From Megalobrama amblycephala (taxonomy: Eukaryota > Chordata > Actinopteri > Cypriniformes > Xenocyprididae), in assembly GCF_018812025.1 (NCBI RefSeq), contig NC_063049.1, forward strand, positions 7,649,102-7,713,101: a stretch of DNA of 64,000 bases, written 5' to 3'. Under the pieces are notes generated by a model. The model was not told the origin of the DNA. It saw nothing but the letters and a program-made list of their open reading frames with translations, and ran no database searches. The translations under genes and the position numbers were made by a program. Within the stretch, counting starts at the first letter, position 1; every line of letters starts with the position of its first letter. Positions 50,101-53,825 of this stretch are shown in pieces.

Positions 50101-52196
50101 TTTCAAATCTTTCCCTTCAATGAAAGGTTAAATTTTTACTCATTTTATGAATTAAAGATCAAAAGGATAAACAATGCAGATTTATTTTTATAGTCATCTT
50201 TAATGATATTTACCAAGGGTGCCAATAATTCTCACCACCACTGTATTTTAAATGAAATATTTCATAGAGAAATTCATACGGAGGCACAATATATATTTGT
50301 CAACAATAGTTTTTTTTTAAATTAATTATTAAAAAGGGGGACGTGTGATTACATTATTTAGTGGCATTTTTCATATTTTTAATTAATTTCTAACGGTAAT
50401 TTAAGGTAAAAAAACGGCAGCTGTGGTTGCTAGAACTTTACCGTAAAAAATATGGTAGCAACGTTTTATGTTTTACGAGACAGCTGTCTATTTTACAGTT
50501 CAAAACTGTATAATTTAAAGGTTTATATTGTAATAATTACATTTCATAACTGTTTATTTTACACACTGTAAAAAAAAAATCTGTTAAATTTACGGTAAAA
50601 AAAATGTATTTCATTAACTGATATAATGTTAATTTACCAACCTATTGAAGTACTAATATCTGTTTTGTACCTTTATAATACACTGACAACCACCAATAAC
50701 ACAGTGTTGATGAGAGTCACATGATGAATCAAAGCTTATAACCAACAACTTTTCCACAAACTGAGAAGAACACTAACATATAGAAGGTGCACACAGTGTC
50801 ATTCACACAAACACTAATCACCATCATGATAACACACATGAAATTTTAAAAATGCAATAAACATTAATTTAACAACATTAGATGTAACATAAAACCCTAA
50901 TGTACATAACTGATTAGAAAAAAACTAAAAAGAAACTATTATTTTAATGAAAATACATCAAATGTGAAGTGTCATCCAGGGAATTGTGGCAATGTCAATT
51001 TTACAATTTATGATGTTATTTTTAACTTCCAAAAACTGTAAAGTTAATGGTATTTTACCGTAAAATTACATCAAATGTACCGTTAGATCTATTATAGTTA
51101 TTCACCTTAAATAGTACGTAAACTTTCTATAAACCAATTTCATCGTAGCATTTTTAGTCTTTTACTGTTAAAATCATGGTCATTTTTTACAGTGTATATC
51201 ACATATATATAAATTTAGTCAAAATTTATATATTTTAAATTATATAATTGATTAAAATTGTTTTTAATATTATATGATTAAATGGTCAAATCATTGTAAA
51301 TATTTTTAGAACATTTAAATGACAAATTTTACTTATCTATTTGTAAATAAATATTTATAAATAATATTCAAAAGACTATAAATGTGCTCAAACATTAAAA
51401 CAAAGTGTTTTAACTGTGCATTTGGATATTGTCACAGATATGTTTAGTTTCATTGCGTTTTACTTTAGTTTCTGTTTTCCAGTATTCCTATTCTTTGTTA
51501 GTTGCTATGGTTACCACTTGATTGTTCGATTATGTGCACCTGGTTTTCATCTATTTTCTTTTGTCTAGTTTTTAAACATCCTATTTCAGTTGTTCTTTGT
51601 CTGTTCTTGTTTATGTATTGTTTGGTTTGCGTTTATCCTGTCTCTTCCTGTGACCTCCTGAGTATTTTGAATAGATAATACACTTCATTCAGCAGAATGA
51701 AGAACTGTATAGTTTCAGTGTGACCCAGAAAAGATGCAGAATGTCCAACATCTCAATTTTTGCACTTTCAGATATGACTTTCACACACGAGGGGAACAAG
51801 ACATTTACTGACAGATTGGTCAACTTTGAGAAAATGGTGAGTTTGCAAAGAATCACCATCTCTGAGACAGTCTCAAATTAGACTTCCTTAATGTTTTTGT
51901 GTGTGTTTTCCAGAGAATGATTGCTAACACAGTCAGAATCATGAGATACTGCCGAAGTCAGCCATTCAGTAAGACAACAGAATGAACTTAATATCGAAAT
52001 CATGTTTCAGTTAAACTTCAGTTGATTCTGATGCATTTCTCTCTCTCTCTCTTGGGTAACTATAGATCAAGAAGCACCACAGGTGACTGGTAAAAGCCAT
52101 CAGGATGTGCGGAGCTATGTGCGTCACATCGGTGTGATTGACAACCAGCGCACCCTATCACAGCTGTCCCACAGGCTCGAGCCGCGCCGGACCTGA
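13323..52196 (+). CDS. rapgef4: rapgef4 (EPAC2), Rap guanine nucleotide exchange factor 4; 27 exons, 5' partial
   Basis: EPAC2 is a cAMP sensor that exchanges GDP for GTP on Rap1/Rap2 and acts in insulin secretion and neurons. Placed exons: 13323-13395, 15829-15893, 22621-22671, 22809-22915, 26864-26985, 27395-27578, 27918-28002, 31811-31871, 32045-32121, 32370-32516, 34601-34698, 34815-34900, 36748-36826, 37025-37175, 37336-37424, 40357-40387, 40476-40554, 41443-41589, 44407-44504, 44617-44742, 44843-45021, 48588-48678, 48765-48815, 48931-49018, 51772-51836, 51914-51968, 52066-52196. They sum to 2616 bp with every phase matching (871 aa plus stop). Approximate domains by local residue: linker 1-65, DEP 75-150, CNBD-B 215-335, REM 355-490, RA 528-620, CDC25-HD 625-860. 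The phosphate-binding cassette in CNBD-B reads [15 protein letters not shown], with the EPAC-type Lys where PKA has Glu. All introns are GT-AG except an AT-AC intron after exon 13. Most of CNBD-A and the N-terminus are outside the window. Identity rests on close agreement with remembered mammalian RAPGEF4; no search was run. Confidence 0.97.
13675..14176. repeat. Dispersed repeat ending in aaacttttgaatggtagtg
   Basis: The right end ccccaaacttttgaatggtagtg also ends repeats near 27213 and at 52993, where a full two-ended copy is present. This copy has a 38-base A-run (14105-14142) and no clear left end. Confidence 0.7.
14575..15326. mobile_element. Near-perfect 752-bp palindromic TTAA element
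   Basis: TTAA (14571-14574 and 15327-15330) flanks ends AGGGATAGTTCACCC. The two halves are reverse complements around a centre near 14955. ORFs on it are mirrored artefacts. A sister copy lies at 25241-26022. It would fold into a long RNA hairpin in the rapgef4 pre-mRNA. Confidence 0.88.
15829..15893 (+). CDS. rapgef4: rapgef4 exon 2: linker
   Basis: The acceptor is tttttttcacag and the donor follows AAG|gtttgt. With the base carried over it encodes R-M-P-D-K-E-N then a Ser-rich linker. Mammalian EPAC2 has R-I-P-D-K-E-N here. It ends in phase 0. Confidence 0.92.
16012..16886. mobile_element. TTAA element, left end truncated (family of 18749-19684)
   Basis: The right end gcacct is followed by TTAA at 16887-16890. 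The interior (cagctcatgttcaaggcatt, gccagtattaacgtctggat) is shared with 18749-19684 and 45992-46981. The left end is lost near 16012. Confidence 0.82.
16891..18070. other. Intronic sequence without recognised feature
   Basis: It is ordinary AT-rich intron. I see no exon with splice signals that continues the rapgef4 frame. Confidence 0.5.
18078..18541. mobile_element. Short palindromic repeat with end agttcacttcagaatt
   Basis: The left end, attagttcacttcagaatta, pairs with the right end, ttaattctgaagtgaactaat. The interior is shared with 842-1222 and 42040-42580. It is non-coding. Confidence 0.75.
18749..19684. mobile_element. TTAA-flanked element, complete
   Basis: The ends are AGGTGCCATCGAATG and its complement cattcgatggcacct-like (ttcgatggcacct), with TTAA at 18745-18748 and 19685-19688. 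About 936 bp, no transposase. The right-hand TTAA is also the left TTAA of the next element. Confidence 0.87.
19689..20743. mobile_element. TTAA element (AGGGTTAGTTCACCC ends) with nested hAT MITE
   Basis: The ends are AGGGTTAGTTCACCC and gggtgaactaaccct. It shares the TTAA at 19685-19688 with its left neighbour; the right TTAA has mutated to ATAA. The sequence pairs end to end once the nested element is removed. Confidence 0.85.
20091..20629. mobile_element. hAT-type MITE
   Basis: It has an 8-bp duplication gtcagaac (20083-20090 and 20630-20637) and inverted ends cagggctgtc and cagcccta. The 539-bp interior is AT-rich with attaattaatct words and has no coding capacity. Confidence 0.87.
20753..21464 (-). 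pseudogene. Truncated Tc1-like transposon remnant
   Basis: The outer end ttcatatagtg is next to TA at 21465-21466; the other end is lost. On the minus strand a transposase fragment reads [20 protein letters not shown] and [20 protein letters not shown], the same family as the element at 28477-29693. It is non-functional. Confidence 0.85.
22273..22302. repeat. (TTA)n microsatellite
   Basis: It is an uninterrupted ttattatta run of about ten units. Confidence 0.9.
22391..22425. repeat. (TA)n microsatellite
   Basis: It is an uninterrupted TA run of about 17 units. Confidence 0.9.
22621..22671 (+). CDS. rapgef4: rapgef4 exon 3: variable linker
   Basis: This 51-bp in-frame exon encodes 17 residues ([17 protein letters not shown]). 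It has a strong acceptor, ttgttttccag, and a donor CAG|gtatta. It sits where mammalian EPAC2 has a linker exon of similar size ending ITK just before VPSEK, but the residues are poorly conserved. Because it is phase 0-0, it could be skipped without a frame change. Confidence 0.78.
22809..22915 (+). CDS. rapgef4: rapgef4 exon 4: entry to DEP domain
   Basis: The acceptor is tgtctctcag and the donor TACAG|gtaaat. It encodes [20 protein letters not shown] followed by [15 protein letters not shown], nearly identical to mammalian EPAC2. It ends two bases into an Arg codon. Confidence 0.97.
23311..24845 (+). mobile_element. Second non-autonomous LTR retrotransposon (gag-like ORF, no pol)
   Basis: LTRs at 23311-23599 and 24595-24845 start TGTSACAGTTCCCTTCTGTC and end CCAGTTGTAACA. 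Flanking pentamers are atgaa and atgga, a duplication with one difference. The purine tract gggagggggaggtac precedes the 3' LTR. The 1-kb interior has only a gag-like frame and Lys/Pro and Pro/His-rich repeats. The 3' LTR lacks about 38 bp present in the 5' LTR. It lies within a second, minus-strand LTR-like sequence that continues to about 25090. Confidence 0.9.
23635..24250 (+). pseudogene. gag-like ORF of the second LTR element
   Basis: From the ATG at 23635 the frame runs to a stop at 24045 and includes [20 protein letters not shown] and [20 protein letters not shown], a Ty3-type gag-like helical region. A frameshift moves the coding signal to the frame of 23900-24250, with repeats of [19 protein letters not shown] type. 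After 24250 a third segment repeats [14 protein letters not shown] units. No RT is present. Confidence 0.7.
24846..25090 (-). repeat. Minus-strand LTR-like fragment flanking the second LTR element
   Basis: Read on the minus strand it has the polypyrimidine and ccctgttctggtttgcctg style of cyprinid LTRs and would continue on the other side near 23225-23310, interrupted by the insertion at 23311. Ends and duplication are not clear. Confidence 0.4.
25241..26022. mobile_element. Palindromic TTAA element, sister of 14575-15326
   Basis: TTAA (25237-25240 and 26023-26026) and ends AGGGATAGTTCACCC are the same as in the 14.5-kb copy. The 782-bp sequence is a near-perfect palindrome centred near 25630. 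Confidence 0.88.
26027..26863. other. Intronic sequence, AT-rich
   Basis: It contains a short (TA)n tract at about 26660-26680 and nothing else I can name. Confidence 0.5.
26864..26985 (+). CDS. rapgef4: rapgef4 exon 5: DEP domain core
   Basis: The acceptor is tttgttgtag and the donor CATG|gtgggt. It encodes [20 protein letters not shown] and then the [19 protein letters not shown] stretch, the membrane-targeting DEP fold that binds phosphatidic acid in EPAC proteins. Both phases fit the flanking exons. Confidence 0.97.
27395..27578 (+). CDS. rapgef4: rapgef4 exon 6: DEP C-terminal part and link to CNBD-B
   Basis: The acceptor is ttttgctgcag and the donor AAACA|gtacgt. It encodes [20 protein letters not shown] and an acidic stretch ending [18 protein letters not shown]. 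This is the largest exon of the set at 184 bp, with two leading and two trailing partial bases. Confidence 0.97.
27918..28002 (+). CDS. rapgef4: rapgef4 exon 7: N-terminal helices of CNBD-B
   Basis: The acceptor is gcactgcag and the donor ACT|gtaagt. It encodes [20 protein letters not shown] then ALSHLSTT, matching mammalian EPAC2 almost residue for residue. Confidence 0.97.
28003..28476. other. Intronic sequence without recognised feature
   Basis: I see no exon or repeat with defined ends between the exon ending at 28002 and the Tc1-like element. Confidence 0.5.
28477..29693 (+). mobile_element. Tc1-like transposon, full length but dead
   Basis: TA duplications (28475-28476 and 29694-29695) flank inverted ends cactatattgccaaaa and ttttggcaatatagtg. 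The plus-strand transposase frame is broken by several stops and is described separately. Confidence 0.93.
28612..29640 (+). pseudogene. Tc1-like transposase pseudogene
   Basis: Readable parts include [52 protein letters not shown] (first Asp), a corrupted HDCTP (second Asp region) and [18 protein letters not shown] (Glu). In-frame stops follow KCNA, SDG, TVLD, GPFLF and EELD. It shares its family with 20753-21464. Confidence 0.9.
29696..30120. other. Intronic sequence without recognised feature
   Basis: A short TG microsatellite lies at about 29825-29842; otherwise nothing is seen. Confidence 0.5.
30130..31310. repeat. AAGTGCACTT-rich dispersed repeat carrying a TTAA element
   Basis: The left end, cttgtgaaaaagaagtgcac, and the right-hand part, agtatattattttcat, match the 10-kb and 57-kb copies. 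Its internal TTAA is occupied by the element at 30509-31116. Confidence 0.8.
30509..31116. mobile_element. TTAA element with AGGGTTAGTTCACCC ends
   Basis: TTAA at 30505-30508 and 31117-31120 flanks a 608-bp palindromic element. The arms share gaccttcgttcatcttcaga and its complement. Confidence 0.88.
31311..31810. other. Intron before exon 8, no recognised feature
   Basis: Ordinary AT-rich intron ending in the pyrimidine-rich acceptor tttcctcctcag. Confidence 0.5.
31811..31871 (+). CDS. rapgef4: rapgef4 exon 8: CNBD-B
   Basis: The acceptor is tcctcctcag and the donor GTGT|gtaagt. It encodes [20 protein letters not shown], the start of the CNBD-B beta-barrel. It leaves one base for the next exon. 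Confidence 0.96.
32045..32121 (+). CDS. rapgef4: rapgef4 exon 9: CNBD-B beta-barrel
   Basis: The acceptor is tgttcctag and the donor GGAAAG|gtcaga. It encodes [20 protein letters not shown] then VVIYGK, identical in style to the cAMP-binding beta-barrel of EPAC2. Confidence 0.97.
32370..32516 (+). CDS. rapgef4: rapgef4 exon 10: phosphate-binding cassette of CNBD-B
   Basis: The acceptor is tctctttgcag and the donor CTCAGG|gtcagt. The 49 codons include [20 protein letters not shown], the cassette that grips the cyclic phosphate of cAMP. The Lys after FG is the EPAC-specific substitution for the PKA glutamate, and the Arg before AAS contacts phosphate. It ends with the [18 protein letters not shown] helix. 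Confidence 0.98.
32517..34600. other. Large intron before exon 11
   Basis: A cactgtaaaaagtgg...ttacagtgta fragment lies at about 32596-32695. Degenerate T-rich tttagtttcagtaatttt repeats span 32880-33250, and a TG run lies at about 33683-33700. No exon is recognised. Confidence 0.55.
34601..34698 (+). CDS. rapgef4: rapgef4 exon 11: hinge and lid into REM
   Basis: The acceptor is tgtattcag and the donor CTCAA|gtacat. It encodes [20 protein letters not shown] followed by a Ser/Asn-rich, less conserved tail. This segment is the hinge that moves on cAMP binding in EPAC2. It leaves two bases. Confidence 0.95.
34815..34900 (+). CDS. rapgef4: rapgef4 exon 12: REM domain start
   Basis: The acceptor is gttcttcag and the donor ATCAG|gtactt. 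It encodes [20 protein letters not shown] then LDSQFTES. The intron before it is only 116 bp. Phase 1 at the end fits the next exon. Confidence 0.95.
34975..36190 (-). mobile_element. Minus-strand LTR retroelement fragment (gag-like end plus LTR)
   Basis: On the minus strand, gag-like sequence ([16 protein letters not shown], within 35850-36152) leads through Pro/Ser-rich repeats to a ccctttgaggggtcga purine tract near 35312 and then LTR-like sequence with a late ataaataaaac near 35025. The 5' part is missing and no target duplication was found. A fourth pol-less gag relative of the LTR elements in this window. Confidence 0.65.
36191..36747. other. Intron remainder before exon 13
   Basis: AT-rich sequence without recognised feature, ending in ttctccatctctgtag. 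Confidence 0.5.
36748..36826 (+). CDS. rapgef4: rapgef4 exon 13: REM domain, upstream of an AT-AC intron
   Basis: The acceptor is tctctgtag. It encodes [20 protein letters not shown] then CPLLEA and ends with CA of a His codon. No usable GT donor lies here. The next bases, ATATCCTTT, are the minor-spliceosome AT-AC donor consensus. Confidence 0.95.
36827..37024 (+). other. U12-type AT-AC intron of rapgef4
   Basis: The intron begins ATATCCTTTA, the exact U12 AT-AC 5' splice consensus, and ends GCAC. A branch-like TCCTTAGC (consensus TCCTTRAC) lies at 37007-37014, its A at 37012, 12 nt before the intron end, the usual U12 distance. Joining at these sites restores LEAHYHAQ, matching the VAHYHAQ of mammalian EPAC2. 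It is 198 bp long. Confidence 0.93.
37025..37175 (+). CDS. rapgef4: rapgef4 exon 14: REM domain
   Basis: It begins with the C completing the split His codon, then [20 protein letters not shown] and [13 protein letters not shown]. The donor is CTCCAG|gtcagc. The 50 codons match the Ras-exchanger motif of EPAC2. The 3' third ([17 protein letters not shown]) is more divergent. Confidence 0.96.
37336..37424 (+). CDS. rapgef4: rapgef4 exon 15: end of REM domain
   Basis: The acceptor is ctgttgcag and the donor CAAAA|gtaaga. It encodes [20 protein letters not shown] then PELEKIIKQ. It leaves AA for the next exon. Confidence 0.96.
37425..38178. other. Intron sequence before the third LTR element
   Basis: AT-rich, no feature recognised. 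Confidence 0.5.
38469..39728 (+). pseudogene. gag-like ORF and Arg/Pro-rich repeats of the third LTR element
   Basis: From about 38520 a frame reads [20 protein letters not shown] and a [12 protein letters not shown] stretch, a Ty3-type gag-like region similar in style to the 23.6-kb element. It is out of frame with the ATG at 38469 and hits a stop at 38687-38689. Downstream the 27-bp repeats read in one frame as PEPAPERAV and in another as SRARSRESS (open 39009-39728). The native frame cannot be fixed by eye. Confidence 0.65.
38810..39495 (+). repeat. 27-bp minisatellite (gagagagcagttccagagcc units)
   Basis: About 24 units of the type agagagcagttccagagcccgctcc with many point variants and shorter 24-bp forms. 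Unlike the 30-bp unit at 4351 it encodes PEPAPERAV, but both include the words ccagagcccgctcca. Confidence 0.9.
40357..40387 (+). CDS. rapgef4: rapgef4 exon 16: 31-bp micro-exon
   Basis: The acceptor is tttattcgcag and the donor AAAAAG|gtgagg. With the carried AA it encodes [11 protein letters not shown], which aligns with the SEDAKAPQKK linker of mammalian EPAC2. It is isolated by an intron of 2.9 kb that has been invaded by an LTR element. Confidence 0.93.
40476..40554 (+). CDS. rapgef4: rapgef4 exon 17: linker to RA domain
   Basis: The acceptor is ctcattgcag and the donor GAGA|gtgagt. It encodes [20 protein letters not shown] then IKSTDE, matching [20 protein letters not shown] of the mammalian protein. 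The upstream intron is only 88 bp. Confidence 0.96.
40962..41037. repeat. (TA)n microsatellite, about 38 units
   Basis: An uninterrupted TA run inside a rapgef4 intron, the longest in the window. Confidence 0.95.
41443..41589 (+). CDS. rapgef4: rapgef4 exon 18: Ras-association (RA) domain
   Basis: The acceptor is ttggtgcag and the donor GGAG|gtaaaa. It encodes [20 protein letters not shown] then [19 protein letters not shown], a ubiquitin-fold RA domain that binds Ras-GTP. The intron starts with a purine/CA-rich run. Confidence 0.97.
41590..42039. other. Intron after exon 18
   Basis: A short CA run lies at 41610-41625 and another at 42010-42030. No exon is recognised. Confidence 0.5.
42040..42580. 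mobile_element. Dispersed repeat (family of 842-1222) with an inner palindrome
   Basis: The right end, gaagtgaactaat, and cttattcctcgtctgggatc are shared with 842-1222 and 18078-18541. Inside, tgacgtaggcggaagtac (42078 region) pairs with gtacttccgcctacgtca (42208 region), suggesting another nested element. Confidence 0.7.
42581..44406. other. Intron before exon 19
   Basis: Apart from the MITE at 43111-43355 and an A-run followed by (TA)n at about 44123-44168, I recognise no feature. Confidence 0.5.
43111..43355. mobile_element. MITE with 45-bp inverted repeats
   Basis: ctgttcatggtcagggacta at the left pairs with tagtccctgactgtgaacag at the right, continuing through ggcggaaggaagtctt. The 245-bp element has no coding capacity. 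No clear target duplication is seen. Confidence 0.8.
44407..44504 (+). CDS. rapgef4: rapgef4 exon 19: RA domain
   Basis: The acceptor is tgtttttcag and the donor CTTTG|gtgtgt. It encodes [20 protein letters not shown] then [13 protein letters not shown]. Phase 0 at the end. Confidence 0.96.
44617..44742 (+). CDS. rapgef4: rapgef4 exon 20: start of CDC25-homology domain
   Basis: The acceptor is ttcatgcag and the donor CATGAG|gtacgt. The 42 codons encode [20 protein letters not shown] then [20 protein letters not shown]. The [17 protein letters not shown] stretch opens the Rap exchange domain. Confidence 0.97.
44843..45021 (+). CDS. rapgef4: rapgef4 exon 21: CDC25-HD core
   Basis: The acceptor is tctgttttag and the donor GCGCA|gtgagt. 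It encodes [40 protein letters not shown] and [16 protein letters not shown]. These are core helices of the catalytic domain. It leaves CA of a His codon. Confidence 0.97.
45120..45540. repeat. Inverted partial copy of the AAGTGCACTT-rich repeat
   Basis: It shows tagtatgttggtcaacaaat and attaagcctatttctttttc, reverse complements of words in the 10-kb and 57-kb copies. Confidence 0.6.
45717..47783. mobile_element. TTAA element nested in 45611-48518
   Basis: TTAA at 45713-45716 and 47784-47787, with ends CCCCTTAAGCC and ggcttaaggcg. The interior is AT-rich without transposase and is itself split by the element at 45992-46981. Confidence 0.75.
45992..46981. mobile_element. Innermost TTAA element (family of 18749-19684)
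   Basis: TTAA at 45988-45991 and 46982-46985. The right end tcgatggcacct and the interior match 18749-19684 in the opposite orientation. Both ends are present, so it is the youngest layer of the stack. Confidence 0.85.
48088..48414 (+). pseudogene. Remnant of a piggyBac-type transposase N-terminus (tentative)
   Basis: ATG GCT CAA CGA starts a short frame ([14 protein letters not shown]), followed after a stop by an acidic stretch ([17 protein letters not shown]) and an open piece at 48231-48416. An acidic N-terminus inside TTAA ends is typical of piggyBac-like genes, but no catalytic domain remains. The family call is inference. Confidence 0.4.
48588..48678 (+). CDS. rapgef4: rapgef4 exon 22: CDC25-HD core
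   Basis: The acceptor is ttctttttaag, a less common AAG form, and the donor GGGAG|gtgagc. It encodes [20 protein letters not shown] then [11 protein letters not shown]. The [10 protein letters not shown] motif is typical of Ras-family exchange factors. The preceding intron is almost wholly transposon sequence. Confidence 0.97.
48765..48815 (+). CDS. rapgef4: rapgef4 exon 23: CDC25-HD
   Basis: The acceptor is tctcacag and the donor CTGATG|gtgagt. The 17 codons read [17 protein letters not shown]. Phase 0 on both sides. Confidence 0.97.
48931..49018 (+). CDS. rapgef4: rapgef4 exon 24: CDC25-HD
   Basis: The acceptor is ctcattgcag and the donor AAAG|gtgaac. It encodes [20 protein letters not shown] then IPFMPLLIK, a highly conserved stretch that leads into the helical hairpin. 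Confidence 0.97.
49181..50243 (-). mobile_element. Tc1-like element with about 210-bp inverted repeats, transposase deleted
   Basis: TA duplications (49179-49180 and 50244-50245). cagtggtgttcagaattatt at the left pairs with the right end over about 210 bp, and ggcacccttg/aattattggcaccctt recurs inside each repeat, the IR/DR arrangement of some fish Tc1 elements. Only transposase pieces remain on the minus strand. Confidence 0.92.
49340..49860 (-). pseudogene. Tc1 transposase remnants
   Basis: On the minus strand the N-terminal piece [20 protein letters not shown] (from 49848) and a catalytic piece with FLWSDETKK (49340-49540) remain. The region between and the rest of the DDE domain are missing. 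Confidence 0.88.
50564..51194. mobile_element. MITE with cactgtaaaaaa ends
   Basis: The ends cactgtaaaaaa and ttttttacagtg bound 631 bp of sequence rich in tttacggtaa/ttaccgtaaa words. Further such words at 50390-50475 suggest a second degraded copy. No coding capacity. Confidence 0.7.
51434..51690 (+). repeat. Possible solo LTR fragment
   Basis: It begins TGTCACAGATATG and has the pyrimidine-rich style of the other LTRs here, ending about gaatagataatac. No target duplication was found, so the call is weak. Confidence 0.3.
51772..51836 (+). CDS. rapgef4: rapgef4 exon 25: CDC25-HD
   Basis: The acceptor is gcactttcag and the donor AAAATG|gtgagt. It encodes [20 protein letters not shown] then KM. 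The upstream intron holds a Tc1 element. Confidence 0.97.
51914..51968 (+). CDS. rapgef4: rapgef4 exon 26: CDC25-HD
   Basis: The acceptor is gtgttttccag and the donor TTCA|gtaaga. It encodes [18 protein letters not shown] and leaves one base. Confidence 0.96.
52066..52196 (+). CDS. rapgef4: rapgef4 exon 27: C-terminus and stop
   Basis: The acceptor is gtaactatag. It encodes a variable [20 protein letters not shown], then [19 protein letters not shown] and TGA at 52194-52196. The C-terminal LSHRLEPRR motif is the conserved end of EPAC proteins. Confidence 0.97.
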
Positions 52197-52598
52197 TTCT
52201 ACACAACTACTGGATCAGTGCTGCTTTACCTCTGCCAGTGAATAAGCTAGCTGTGTATGAACAGATTCTTCCTCCCCTGCGGCGTATACACACAGTACAG
52301 TCGAACATGCCTTGGCACAAGGGCTTTCCATTCTTTGGCTAGTTGTGTGAAAGTGTGGCTTCATTTCAGTGTGTGGCTGCAGGATGTTTGGACCTCTGTT
52401 TATGACCTTTAATATTCTGCCACAGATAAGATGTTGCCCCTTACTTTCAGATTGTGTTTCTTAACAGTCTGACACATGGTGTGTTTAGAGTTTGGAACCA
52501 TGAAGTTTCTTTCAAAGAGTGTTCTGTGGAAGCTTTTTGAGACTCTTTTTATGCTTTGAAAGAGATTCTGAGCATGCTGAGTTTATGTTGGTCTTACA

Positions 52599-52993
52599 CT
52601 ACCATTTAAAAATGTTTATTCAGCAAGGATGCATTCATTTGAAAAATCTATTATAAGTAAATGCTATTCTTTTGAACTTTCTATTCATAAAATGAAACAG
52701 CACGACTGTTTTGACCATTGATAATCATAAATGTTTTTTGAGCAGCAAATCATCATATTAGAGTGATTTCTGAAGGATCGTGTGACACTGAAGACTGGAG
52801 AAATGATGCTGAAAATTCAGCTTTGATCATAGAAATAAATTACATTTCACTATATATTCACATAGAAAACAGTTATTTTAAATTGTAATAATATTTCATA
52901 GTTTTTACTGTAGTTTTGGTGAAATAAATGCATTTTTGGTGAGCAGAAGAGACATCTTTCAAAAACATTAACCCCAAAATTTTGAATGGTAGT
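52599..52993. mobile_element. MITE in the rapgef4 3'UTR
   Basis: The ends cactaccatttaaaa and ttttgaatggtagtg are inverted repeats next to TA on both sides (52597-52598 and 52994-52995). The right-hand 300 bp is the family seen at 13675-14176 and near 27213. The TA duplication suggests Tc1/mariner-type mobilisation. Confidence 0.75.
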
Positions 52994-53201
52994 GTATATC
53001 AATCATAAAGCATTTTGAATTAATTTCTAAATGAGCTTTTTTTTTTCTATTTGTTTTTTGGACTGGATGTAAATTGAAGATATTTATATCAACTTAAGCA
53101 TGAAGTTAAAAAAAACGTAAATAAATGGTGAACTAAGAACATATGAGCACATTTTGAATGCCTATTGGTGGCTTGTCTGCAAACTTTGTGTGTATTGTGT
53201 A

Positions 53202-53207
53202 AATAAA
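53202..53207 (+). terminator. Probable rapgef4 polyadenylation signal AATAAA
   Basis: A canonical AATAAA hexamer sits about 1 kb after the stop codon, and AT-rich non-conserved sequence begins downstream. An earlier AATAAA near 53120 is an alternative. Confidence 0.55.
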
Positions 53208-53434
53208 ACCATCATAAGATGCATATTTACTGACATCTTTTTTCATTCATAGCTGTGCATTATCCTTTTTGACTTGTTTCAGTTCATATATAGCTTACAG
53301 TTTAAGAAAATATTTTATAAATCATATTAAATCATTAAAAAAATGCATATCATTTTAAATGTATCATTTAAAAATAATCATCCTAATATATCATAATATT
53401 TCAATATTCTTTTGTTATTAAAAATAATCACATT

Positions 53435-53792
53435 TGTTACATACTGCTCTGAAACTTGAAGGATTGGAGATCCAAATGCAGTTGTAATAATAGGGACAAT
53501 CGAGACATGTAATCCAAAGTACAGGTAAGGTCTAACACAGGCAGCAGTCCAAACAAACAAACAAGGCAGGAAACATGAGCAAAAGAGTAATCCAAAAGCA
53601 AAGCAAATCCTAGATAGATAGGCTAGATATATGCAGAGAGGAAATTAGGTAAATGAGACACAGGTGTAAACAATCATGGAAGATTAGTCCGGGCAAAGGA
53701 TTATGGGGAATGGAGTCCGTGTTAGTGATAATAGTCCTGGGTGGAGTGCCCTCTGGTGGTAATCACGGGCACTCTCACAGGTAATTGTGACA
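53435..53792 (-). mobile_element. Solo LTR, minus strand
   Basis: The 358-bp sequence starts (minus strand) TGTCACAATTACCTGTGAGA and ends GTAACA. The 5-bp duplication acatt is perfect on both sides (53430-53434 and 53793-53797). Its first 20 bases differ little from the LTR at 3485, so it is a related family. Confidence 0.88.
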
Positions 53793-53825
53793 ACATTAGT
53801 GCCCGGTTTCACAGACAAGGCTTAA

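Larger units (their letters stand above)
52197..53227 (+). other. rapgef4: rapgef4 3' untranslated region
   Basis: About 1 kb follows the stop, with AATAAA at 53202-53207 as the most likely polyadenylation signal; a second one lies near 53120. A MITE occupies 52599-52993, so much of the 3'UTR is transposon-derived. The exact cleavage site is inferred. Confidence 0.7.
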
